A stretch of DNA of 64,000 nt from NCBI GenBank assembly GCA_920105625.2, contig OV050032.1:131983897-132047896 (forward strand). Direction: 5' to 3'. Below, in pieces: positions 43,114 to 53,361 of this stretch. The position numbers and the translations under genes are program-made. The stretch is from Clusia tigrina. Lineage: Eukaryota; Arthropoda; Insecta; Diptera; Clusiidae. How positions within the stretch are numbered: the first letter of the stretch is position 1; every line of letters starts with the position of its first letter. The notes below the pieces were generated by a model that searched no databases, was not told where the DNA came from, and saw only the letters and a program-made list of their open reading frames with translations.

Positions 43114-44961
43114 TATTTATATAAATAAATGTAAAATAATATATTTCAATTGATTTGGCATTAAACTTTTGTTCTATTCAATAATTTGTTGGTTCAATTT
43201 CTTCCGTGAAAGTTGTTATTTACTGTTTTGGTGCGATAATGGGAAATAAAATTAAATAATTATTGAAAATGAAATTCTAATATATATATTTATATAATAT
43301 TAATATATGTATATCTTTTAAATCACTACACAAATTCACTTTTTCTTTTTTAGTACATGAAAATCCACTTAATCCGCTGCTTAAGTAACTTTTATCGAGC
43401 GTGTTTTTCAATAATTTGTACTCGTTTACTTGCAAGTGCATTTGTTAAGTTATATATTATTAAAAATAATTAAAATCCTTTTAATTCATAAATTATTGCC
43501 TTTGTACATGCATTTTTTGCAAAAATTATTTTAAATGTCGAGTACACATTATTATACTATGTACATACTCGTACATGTATATGAATTTTACATATATATA
43601 TATATGAGTTTTACTAGTATTTTAACTAGTTGGTTTCACTGCTGGGATGTTGTCTAAAATAGCGAATATTCGGAGAAAAAATCAGAAGAAATCAGGGCTA
43701 CGTTTAAATTAAACTTTTAGGGGGTCACTTCATTTATATTTTAAAACGAACTGCGAAACTTCTAAAAAAAAAACGTGATAATAAATAAAAAAAAAAAAAT
43801 TGTATTATTTAATTTGGAGTTGAAAACTCAAATGTTAACAAGTCAATTTAATATCTTATAACTATTCTTAATGTAAAATCTGATCCAATTGCTTTCCATT
43901 TACACTTTTGTTCACTGTAAACGCACCATAGTAATCATAAGTTGTAGAATCATAATTCTTTGGTTTTTTTGTAATAATATTATTCTATTAATAACTAAAA
44001 TAATTAATAAAGAATCATTTATATTAAAATGGGGTCCGACTGTCCCAGAAACACCCCTCTGCGTGCATATTTAACTATGGCCATGAACGAATGAAAGAGC
44101 ACAGGGGACACCAAACTTAGAAGAATAGGAACATAGTGAAACGAAAATTAAGAAATTGCCAGCCATAAGGGAATCAAACCTTTTTACAGTATTGTCACAA
44201 ATAACAAAAGTTTCAATGATCTCAGAACAATTTTCTAAATAGGTCAAAAATTCAGCTATACGAATTAAGTTAACGGCTTTATACTTTTAATTAAACAGAG
44301 GTAGTGTTTCTTTCTTTAATAATAACAAAAATACATATTTTTGTTTGTCGAATTAATTTTTTTACTTAAACGCAACTGCAATATTTCGACTTGTGGATCT
44401 TGAGGGTTCATTGACAAAGAGAAAATATCAAAGAAATTGTATGTTTTCAGTTAATTTGAGAAGTTAAGTGAATTGAGCAATAACGATAGTTCGAGTTAAG
44501 GGGGGTGCACCGTATTTTTAGCACTACATACATTTATTTTAAAACCTTCTCACACTAGCAGAACTCGCACAAATACATTCATATCAACTGTCTATTATAT
44601 ATGTTCTTTGGTATCGGTGTGAAACACGATCTTATACATGTGGGGCACGAACTCGCCGTCGCATTTTGGAGACACCCTGATGTAAAGAAACTAAAGAGCA
44701 ATCAGCTTACTCAAATATACCCCTTGCCACACTGCTATTTTGGCCCTAACTTTTGTTGTGTAACATACCCGCACTCACCACTTTACCCTTTCTTTTCTCA
44801 AAATATGACACTCTCATTTTAAAATTGCATGAATGCCGTGGCGAAAAGCGTTATTCAACGCTAAAAGTTGCTTATTAACATGTGCATTCATTGTTCGCCT
44901 CGCTTTCCAATATGCACCAGACATCAATCATTAAGCGCATTCTAAAATTGCCATCAGTGCA
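43114..44961. other. AT-rich non-coding DNA
   Basis: No gene or element border was recognised. Several short frames are low-complexity. A run of A near 43788 and TA-rich blocks were seen. Confidence 0.45.
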
Positions 44962-45108
44962 ATGGACAAAAAATGTCAACATTGTCACGAGTTAAAATTT
45001 CGCAATGAAGCACCCGGCATCTGTCTCGCATCAGCAAAAGTTGTGCTACCACCACTTACCTCTCCGCCAGAAACTTTACTATCACTTACTGCCGGCATCT
45101 ATTTTCCA
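44962..45108 (+). pseudogene. Helitron N-terminal fragment (zinc-binding)
   Basis: The plus frame gives MDKKCQHCHELKFRNEAPGI and SAKVVLPPLTSPPETLLSLT, aligning with the CQYC/CEHC segments of the Helitrons at 35110 and 55945. Nothing else of the element is adjacent. It is a piece from another copy. Confidence 0.65.
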
Positions 45109-45179
45109 TGTTAAAAAGCGAGTTAAACAATGGGGATGTTTTCTTCATAAATCATCATTAGGAGAATATCTACGGTAAT

Positions 45180-46635
45180 TTTCGGTAAGGTACCTTGAAT
45201 TGATTTTTTAGTAGGATGCGTGGCACTTATCTGATCGACCTCATTTCTGGTATGTGGCTTTGTAGGGGTAATATATATATTAATGTAAAATATCGTCCAA
45301 AAATATTGTGTAGGTCGTATTATTATAATACGTCCATAGTGGGCGTGGCTATTAAAATAAACCGCTCATTTTTTGTGTGGTGTTTAATTTTAATATCCAC
45401 AACCTTCCTCTAACACTTCTTTGACAAATCTTCTATTTTAACCTAGTAATGATTTTTGTTTAATTGTGGGAGTGGCAGTTGTAATAATTTGCCCATATTT
45501 AGGCTGCTTGCTAGTATAGACCCATTGTATACAGCTACCAATTTGTTCTCATATATCATCACTAGAAGCATAGATAATTATTTTTAAGTGGGGTAATTGT
45601 TTTTAAGTGGGGTCCCCAAAGTTTATTATATGGGAGGGAGGCGTATCCTTGAACTGATCGACCCCGAATGCTGTATGTGGCTTTGTTGGGTCCATATACG
45701 TACTAATATAAAATTTCGTCCAAAAAGATTGTATAAGTCGTAAGTTATATTATTATGTCAATAGTGGGCGTGGCTCTAAAAATAACACGCCCATTTTTTG
45801 TTTGTTGTCAATGTTGGTACCCGCAACCTTCCTGTGGAATCTTGTTGATAAGTCTTTAATTGGAACCTAGTAACGATTTTTGGTAAATTGTGCGAGTGGC
45901 AGGAGTATTATGATCTCCAGATTCTGCATTCACACTATTTTCCACCTCATGTATATTTCTGCAAATTTTTATTCCGATGGCATCAATACGAGCATAGGTA
46001 GGCCAATTTTAATTTTAGACGCGAAAGTTCTTTATATCAAAAGTGGCGGTGTCTTTTCTCTGATCAACTCCATTTGTTGCAGATAGCTTTATAATGTCCA
46101 CATGTTCCTTCCACTAAAAATTCGTCCGTAAATCTCTACCAGATCTTAAGGTATTAATATTTGTTAATAGTGTGCGTGGCAGTTAATGTATACCGCCCAC
46201 TTTTTGGATACTGGTTATTGGGGCCCACATCTCTATAACTGTCAAATTGCGGCATGATTCCATCAATTTGACCGATGTTATAGTCATTTTAAAAAAGGTG
46301 AAAAAATTTCTTTATATGGGAGGTAGTCGTGGTCTTTGCCCAAATCGGCCCATATAGCAATCGGGTTCTGTATATTTGTCCAGACTATACTTTTTCCAAA
46401 TTCCATAAAGACAGCTGTAACGGTGTAGAAAACAAGTGGTCACAGACGGACAGACGGACAGACGGACAGCCGGATAGACTGACAGACGAACGGAGAAAAT
46501 AAAAATTGCTTAGAAAGTGATTCTGATCATATCAGTATATATATGTCCATACCTACCACGCCTCCTTATCGAAATTGCAACCCCTCTCAAAAGCACAACA
46601 TTAGTATACCCTATTTACCTTTTTAAAGGTAAAGT
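45180..46635 (+). repeat. hairpin-ended dispersed repeat, copy H3
   Basis: Three imperfect modules start near 45187 (GGTACCTTGAATTGATTT), 45606 (GGGGTCCCC) and 46015. They contain GTGGGCGTGGC (about 45339 and 45763), a GCCCATTTTTTGTTTG segment and CAAAAATATTGT-like words. A GACGGACAGACGGACAGACG tract lies at 46445. The copy ends at GTATACCC...ACCTTTTTAAAGGTAAAG (46602-46635), then the Jockey element follows. Confidence 0.6.
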
Positions 46636-47713
46636 GTATAAAATCACTAAACACCAGATCGACGACAAAAACTTGGAATCTAAAAATAAAATAGAAACAA
46701 TTAATTGTAACGGTCTTGCACAACTCAAATGTACAACGAATAATACGGCAGAGACATTAGGAGAGCCAATAACTAACTCCTCTTTATCTGCTATACCTTT
46801 AGTTATTGTACGCACCCGATCACAATTCACTGAGCAACTGCTTTACATATGACACGAGCAAAAATAAATTTCAAACCGGTATCAATCGTTACATCACAGT
46901 CACAAAAAGGCAGAGAACCCCAAGTCAATATTGCCAAGTAATCAATCAAAAAAATTTGCCGGTACGGCTATTGTCAACTCAAACCGGCTCAAGATGAAGA
47001 GCCAGTCAAACCGGTAAAGACTGTGAAATCTCCTCCAATATATTTGAGAGAACAAAATCCAACCACCTTAGTCTAGCCTGGAAGTCCTTGTAGGTAGTGG
47101 ACAATTTCATGTTATTCCTCTGTTAAAAAGGACCATATATGGGACCAAGATTCAAATTTATGAAAAGGGCAATTTTCGTAAATTTATATTCTAGTAAAAG
47201 AAACTACTACACGTATCAAGTGAAGTCTGCCAAAGGATTAAAAGTTGTCATCAAAGCCACATAGCATACTGTTAGTAATGACGAAATTACAGCTTCTATA
47301 AATGATGATGGATATGCGATCAAATCTGTTTTCAACATACGCAATTGTAACAAAGTGCCGCAGCCCATATTTAATGTAGAACTAGAACCAGAGAATTTTA
47401 AATTGAAAAAAGGAGAATCTCACCCCATCTACGCATTTAAGTATCTGATGCACCGCAAAATTACAGTGGAAGAGCCTAGAAAGAAAACTGGCTTGGTACA
47501 GTGCCATAACTGCCAGGTATATGGGCACATAAAAGCATACTGTACTGTACGTGTGGTCTGTGTGCATATGTGGAGATATATATGCATCTAAATATTGTGA
47601 TAAAAAAAACGGAGATCACACAGTGAACAAATGCAGTAATTGCGGAGGTAATCACACGGCAAACTATAGAGGCTGCTCAGTATACGCAAGCGAGGGAGAA
47701 ACCGTTCATCCAG
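46636..47713 (+). pseudogene. Jockey ORF1 (gag-like) with zinc knuckles
   Basis: The N-terminal low-complexity part is in 46636-46860, then a frameshifted stretch to 47340. The 47355-47591 frame has FNVELEPENFKLKKGESHPI, then YLMHRKITVEEPRKK and a first zinc knuckle CHNCQVYGHIKAYC. A second, CSNCGGNHTANYRGC, follows at about 47635-47680. PRE_C2HC plus two CCHC motifs is the Jockey-clade gag arrangement. It ends at the LTR insertion (47714). Confidence 0.7.
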
Positions 47714-48954
47714 TGTAACGGCTCTCTTCTTTAGCTGGGGTAAACTCAGCGGCTTCAGGGGTCGTATACAGAAAATATAATACTCCGGCGAGTTAGATTT
47801 TTATGGTGTTTATTTAAATTCAAAACAATCAAACAAAACTACTTATTAATCCTATTCCTGTACAATAGACTTAACCTCTGTTTACTCTATGTCAGTCTTT
47901 CTGTCTCTGCAAGTGTATTTGTCCAGTGACACAGGTACCCCAGTAAGAAACCGAGTGGAAACCTGATATTCTTACTGAGTTGCTATGTTCTGGTTGTTTA
48001 CGTGCCTTAGTAAGAAATCGATTGGAAACCTGATGTTCCCACTAAGTCGCGACGGCTCTGTATCGTGTTGGTCTTAGTAAAGTATGTGTCGCAGTAACAT
48101 AGGTACCCCAGTAAGAAACCGATTGGAAACCTGGTGTTCTTATTGAGTTGCTATGTCCTGGGTGTGTACGTGACTTAGTAAGAAATCGATTGGAAACCTG
48201 ATGTTCCTACTAAGTCTCGACGGCGTATGGTTCTGAAGGCTGTTGTCGGCTAGGAGGTTATTTCCTGAAGAAGAGACTGCTGTTTGGGCCATACGGCTTA
48301 TATAGCCCAATTTGGCATAGCGGCTGCTGCATGTTGTTGTTGGCGGGCCACCGTTGTGTACTTTCACTTCCGTTGGGCGGCCTCGCTTTCTGCTAATCGC
48401 CTCGCTTGTTGTTGTTGTGGCCAGGCTTGTTGTTATTGTAACATTTTGTCTTTGGGCCACCTTCAACTCCTGTCGGTCAGCCACCTCACTCCATTGGTTT
48501 CTGGTTTTCCTGCAGTATTGTTGGCTGAAAGCAGCGCTGTCCGAAATCCTGTAGTATTGTTGTTGTTAAATATTATTATATTCAATTCAACTTGAAGCCA
48601 GCATATTCTTTCTCATTCCTCCTTCTGCTTTGTACTTGTTGGCCGTTGGCGTGGTGGTCGCTCTGTCATTGTCCCTCTTGTGCTGTGCTCTCGTTGCTGC
48701 GTGTTGTTAGTGTAAAATTTACCGAGCGAGCGTACTCGGCAAATTCCACCGCTTGAGTTCATGCACAACTGGTATAATAAGCTGTTGGTGGTCTGTGCTC
48801 CCGCCACTGCTGCGCTGATTGGTTACAACGTATGTAGTTTTTTCAGTAAATTTCTAATGCAGTTGCTTCGGTTCGGGTATTTTATCGTGATGTGTGTGTG
48901 GATATAGTTGCGTAGCGACTCTGTCACCTGTAGTGTGGGCCAAAATTTCCCACA
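47714..48954 (-). mobile_element. solo LTR, family T copy d (1241 bp), inside Jockey ORF1
   Basis: Plus-orientation start TGTAACGGCTCTCTTC and end GTGGGCCAAAATTTCCCACA. Near the left end is CAGCGGCTTCAGGGGTCGTA, which matches copy a in complement. It holds a fourfold tandem unit. The target duplication is unclear (CCAG against GAAG). Confidence 0.6.
47934..48230 (-). repeat. tandem repeats in LTR copy d
   Basis: The phrase AGTAAGAAA.CGA.TGGAAACC occurs at about 47943, 48010, 48111 and 48178. The larger unit spans 168 bp (GGTACCCC at 47934 and 48102), giving two copies, each of two related halves. Confidence 0.75.
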
Positions 48955-51138
48955 GAAGATTTTAGTCCTCACACCACAAATCGACATCTAGCTACTCATC
49001 AAAATAATAGAGGACAAAGACAAACTAGTTTTGGTCCCTTACACGAGAACCACCATCACGAGAATTACTCTGATGTTGCTAAACGTGCTATACAACAAAG
49101 TGAAACACCAAATGGTACTCAATACTGACCAGCAGAACCTAATGCAAACTCTTAAGACATTTATGTCATCTATGCAACGTATGATGATTCTTTCCAAGGT
49201 ATGAATTTATCTCTGAAATTATGATTTCAGAACGCAAAACTTTCTGGCTGACTTTCTGACAGCATAAGAAATAGATATAATGCTAATATCTGAAACCCAC
49301 TCAACAACAAAAAACAACTTTAGAATTACAGGATATACATCTTACGATTCAAAACATCCAATCGATAGAGCGCGCGGAGGAAGTGGAATACTTATACGTA
49401 GTAGAATTAAGCAATCAAACTATTAGAATGAAATATCACCATATCCGCCATCTACTGTCCACCAAGATTTTCAATTGAGTCTATAACCTTCCAACGCTCG
49501 GTCACTCGGGAAAAAGTTCATTGTAGCCGGTGATTTCAATGCAAAGCATTCATTCTGGGGATCCCGCATTGTCTCACCGAAAGGTAGACAACTTTATGAT
49601 GCTATAAGAACCTTGGGTCTAGAGGTTATATCAACCGGGGAGCCAACCGTCTGATATCAACAAAAGACCAGACCTCATAGACTTCGGTCTGTTTAGAAAC
49701 AGAAAAAAGGAAAACATTACCGCTGAGACTTCGTTTGATATTTCGTCTGACCACTCGCCAAGCTTCATTCATCTAAAAACCTCATCAGTTTCTTCAAATT
49801 CCAACTCTGTTCACCTGACAAATAGATGCACTGACTTAAATACAAAAAAAGAAGCCGCATATTTATCCACCACACCCGTAACACAAAAAGCTTCACTATT
49901 GTACCGTCCTAGTGATGTTGAAAAACTGGTTAAAGAAAAGCGATGTCTTAGAAGAGAATGGCAAAATCATCGGTCACCAAAATTGAGGAGTGAACTCGCG
50001 TGTTGCACCTGTAAACTAAAAAACATATTGAAACACCAAAAACCAGTTGCTGACTATTTTGGAAGCTTAAGTCCTCATGGCGACAGTGAGTATTCATTGT
50101 GGCGTGCTACTAAGAAGTTCAAAGGTCCAATACAACATAAGTCACCGCTTCGTAAAGATAATGGCACTTGGGCTAAAAACGATTATAAAAAATTCACTAC
50201 CTTTGCACATCACCTGAGTAACGTCTTCTGTCCAAATCCCCCCATTCTATCGTTTAAACCTCTTGAAATACCGAGTAGTGGAAACAGTGAGCGCCTGAAA
50301 ACTTCAAGGAAGGAGGTAAATAACATCATTAAAGACCTAAATCTTAAAAAATAACCAGGTATGGATCAGATATCAGCAAACATGATAAAAGAATTACCCA
50401 ATATAGCTGTATCTCACGTAGTCACAGTATTCTACGCTATTTTACGCACTGGGCACTATCCTCAATGTTGGAAGATTTCGAAAATAATAATGATCTCGAA
50501 GCCATGAAAGGATGTTAAACAGGTTTGCTCCTATAGACCCATTAGTCTACTGCCCACCTTATCTAAAATCTTCGAAAAAATAGTTCATCGGTAGGTCTTA
50601 CAGTACTTAAATAAAAACAATGTGATTCCCCAATACCAGTCGGCTTCCGTCAAAAGCATGGAACGATAGAGCAAGTGCATCACATAGTAAGAGTTATATG
50701 CTCAGCAGTCGAACAAACGAAATACTGTTTTGCTGCATTCCTTGACATTACGCAAGGAATGCAGCAAAGGTGTGGCACAAAGGGCTCATATATAAACTTA
50801 AAGAAATTCTTTCAAAGAAATTTCACACACTATTTGAAACCTACATTAAAGGCAGAAAATTCATGGTAAGCCAAGGTGACTCTACATCCGACTACTTTGA
50901 TATCAAAGCAGGAGTATTTGCTTTTTACAGCTGACATGCCAACTTCCGATCACACGGCAATATTCACATTTGCCGATGATACCGCCATACTGAGTACAAA
51001 CAGCTCCCATCTTGAAACCTAGCAATGGCTACAGAGCCACTCACCTAACATTTACCTTAAGGAAGGACACCTATTCGCATAAATGGTCAAAACATTCCTC
51101 AACGCTCTGACAGACGATTAACCTGGACTAAACACATT
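48955..51138 (+). pseudogene. Jockey ORF2 first part: endonuclease remnant and RT
   Basis: Endonuclease-like pieces appear at about 49240-49640 (e.g. RVPT-like and FNAKHSFWGSR in broken frames). Frame 49899-50354 reads KLVKEKRCLRREWQNHRSPK and LHKDNGTWAK, the linker before RT. RT includes a GMDQISANMIKELPN segment (about 50358), PISLLPTLSKIFEKI-like (about 50540) and the FADD catalytic box at 50969-50980, the form used by Jockey elements. Many stops and frameshifts. It would nick DNA and copy the element RNA. Confidence 0.65.
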
Positions 51139-51508
51139 CACCCCAATTCTCAAAAACTTTCCGCAGTGAATTTTTTCACTTTCCGCTTTCCGTATATTCT
51201 AAACAGAATCCGCATGCAAGTTTTCACATTTCATTTTCGAACTTGCGAAAAAATCCGCAAAAGAGTTCCGCATAAATCTTGTAAGTTTTTAATTAAAGCT
51301 TCTTAAAAATCAAATTCTTTTAATAAAATGGGGTTATAAATTAAGTTGATGAATTAAAATATGTTGATGAATTAAAATATGAATTTTTTTTAGGAAAATT
51401 TAAAAAAATCTTAAATATGTAAATTTATTTGCGGGCAAGCACAAGAAAAATGTAAGTTTTTAATGCACAAGGTATGTATTTTTGAAAATTGTGAATGCTT
51501 TTTTAAGG

Positions 51509-51895
51509 ACGAAGACAACCAACAAGCTTCAGATGGAAAGTCTATTAGAAACAATAGTTGAAAACAGCGACATTGCCAGTGGATTCCACAAGAGGTCGAA
51601 GGAAGTAGTATCCAAGTTGTGGGATAAAGAAATGCGGTAACTAAATAGTTTTGGTCCACCCCTTAAATCAGTGGTCGAATGGAAAAAGGTAACTACTCGT
51701 ATATTAATTTATTATAACATAAATAAATAACCTACATTATTTCTATTATTAAATAAAATCTGGGTTTGGGCTGATCAAAAGCGATATATTCGTAAGAAGA
51801 TTGCTTCTAATGTTGAAAATCGGAATGGAACAGGTGGTGGCCCCAATAGAGCTAAAATTAACTCCCAACGAAGAGATTCTGGCTACTCTTATTAA
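51509..51895 (+). pseudogene. SANT/Myb-like accessory protein of PIF/Harbinger
   Basis: The plus frame reads TNKLQMESLLETIVENSDIA, SKLWDKEMR, a TAA, then NSFGPPLKSVVEWKK and, after an intron-like stretch from GTAACT (51690), WADQKRYIRKKIASNVENR and NGTGGGPNRAK. This is the Myb/SANT-like domain pattern (ending in TGGGP) of the second Harbinger ORF, which helps bring transposase to the ends. One stop and a poor acceptor show decay. Confidence 0.6.
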
Positions 51896-51937
51896 TTCAA
51901 AGGAGGTTATTGAGGGTAGTTGCAGAAAAAAGTTCGG

Positions 51938-52550
51938 CTACGACAGTGCACCACGAAATGATAAGAGCGATATGGATAAGGAAAACCAAAAATCTTTTGA
52001 AGGAACAATGATACGGACATGTGTTCCATCTACACAACCGATAATTCCCGGTATTCCATGTTTGGAATAAAAGCCAATCGCAACTTTTCTTTTCTCGTCA
52101 ATTGTTTTGCACATTGTGGGCAAAGCTGACTTTCAAAAATATTTAAAACTTCCGAAAGCACCTTACTAAAACTGGACTGAGCTATTGCTATATCGTGGTC
52201 GTTTCCAACTATAGTTTGGTAACCTCCTTCTGCAAAGAAGCGCAAACACGCACTTAGCTTCACTATTGGAGCAATTGCAAATTTCGTCTTCCTCCGTTGC
52301 AAAGCACCCGTTAATATTTCAAGTAAATATAGGAAAGCATCCTTATTTACTCTGTAGTATTCTGTAGTATTTATGAAATCTTAAAATGCAAGAACATAGT
52401 ATATTGTTGCTTAAAGTACCAAGATTAATTTACACTTACAGTGATTCAGTTAATTCAAGAGAGTTGGAACTGTCCCTCAGATTTCTCCTTCTAAATGCTA
52501 TCACTGCGTCTGCTTCCTCTGCAACCAATCTAAACGCAATACTATGCATA
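51938..52550 (-). pseudogene. PIF/Harbinger (HARBI1-like) transposase, truncated
   Basis: On minus, the start region gives AFRRRNLRDSSNSLELTESL (about 52520-52450). Then FAIAPIVKLSACLRFFAEGG and FSKVLSEVLNIFESQL (52302-52030) follow, typical of HARBI1 helical domains. A frameshift near 52090 leads to GIPGIIGCVDGTHVRIIVP (to 51938), with the first catalytic Asp in the CVDGTH motif. The second Asp and Glu are absent, so the core is truncated. The ORFs overlap and run opposite to the SANT ORF. Confidence 0.75.
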
Positions 52551-52809
52551 TTTATTATTAATAACAATAATAAAACAACCACTGAAACAGATATTTTTAA
52601 CCCCTTTATGATTTTTTTAAACTTTTTGGAAGTTAATTATCAAACCAAATCACATAAGAAACTCAGCTGTTTATAAGTTCGAAGTGTGGTTTGAAACTTC
52701 ACTACGAATTCCGAATCTGCATAGATTGAGAATAGGCGGAAAAAATCCGCACGGAAAATAAAATCCGCGTGAAAAAGAATCCGCATGCGTATTTAGAATT
52801 GGGGTGATT

Positions 52810-53230
52810 GACTCAAAGTGTGCTCAGATCAAATTGAAACTCCATACCTTGAAGTGGCTACTAAACCTTATATTCAAACCTTGATTTGGAATATATGGTG
52901 TTAATTTATACCAGTATCATTAAGCCTATATGGATATATGGAATTCAATTGTGGGGCACCGCGTATCCGTCAAACAGAGAGAAACTCCAACACATCCAAT
53001 CGAAAATTTTGCGAATGATCACGGGTGCTCCATACTTGGGGATCCACCGTGACCTGAATATACCCATGATTGAAAATGAAATGGTAAACACCTACAAAGC
53101 CTACGCCTTAAAGTGAAAAATCACCCAGACAGCTTGGTGAGGAGCCTACAAAAGATTCCCTCTACAAGACCCCTCAAAAGGATATATACTTTAGACCTGA
53201 TTTAATAACGTCTTGTTGCATGCTGTGAAA
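52810..53230 (+). pseudogene. Jockey ORF2 C-terminal part
   Basis: Frame 52886-53116 encodes LIYTSIIKPIWIYGIQLWGT and LQHIQSKILRMITGAPY, the C-terminal region of Jockey RT, in phase with the upstream part across the Harbinger insertion (target duplication ATT). It ends near RPLKRIYTLDLI. A short A-rich end follows. Confidence 0.7.
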
Positions 53231-53361
53231 ATACCAAATATTCGATGCAGTGGCTGAGGATATTACCTAGATATGTGAATTTAGTCTTGTAATCTTAGAA
53301 AAATTTCTGTTAGTTTCTTAAGAAAGAAAGATTCGGTAAATAAGTAGATGTAAAAAAAAAT

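Larger units (their letters stand above)
51139..52806 (-). mobile_element. PIF/Harbinger DNA transposon (1668 bp), ATT duplication
   Basis: Ends are inverted: CACCCCAATTCT (51139) and AGAATTGGGGTG (to 52806). ATT flanks both (51136-51138 and 52807-52809). It carries the two-gene PIF/Harbinger layout: a SANT-like DNA-binding ORF on plus and a transposase on minus. Repeated GAATCCGCATGC words lie near both ends. Confidence 0.85.
46636..53361 (+). mobile_element. Jockey-clade non-LTR retrotransposon with two nested insertions
   Basis: ORF1 (46636-47713), ORF2 (48955-53220) and an A-rich end (about 53349-53361) are in one orientation. An LTR of family T (47714-48954) sits in ORF1, and a PIF/Harbinger (51139-52806) sits in ORF2. 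The coding sequence resumes on both sides of each insertion. Stops are scattered throughout. Confidence 0.75.

Noticed and set aside
47934..48230. CRISPR-like regular repeats
   Set aside because: Repeats of about 80 bp in an LTR with no unique spacers; the setting is a eukaryotic retroelement.
47710..48958. Target duplication of LTR copy d
   Set aside because: CCAG on the left against GAAG on the right; too different to claim.
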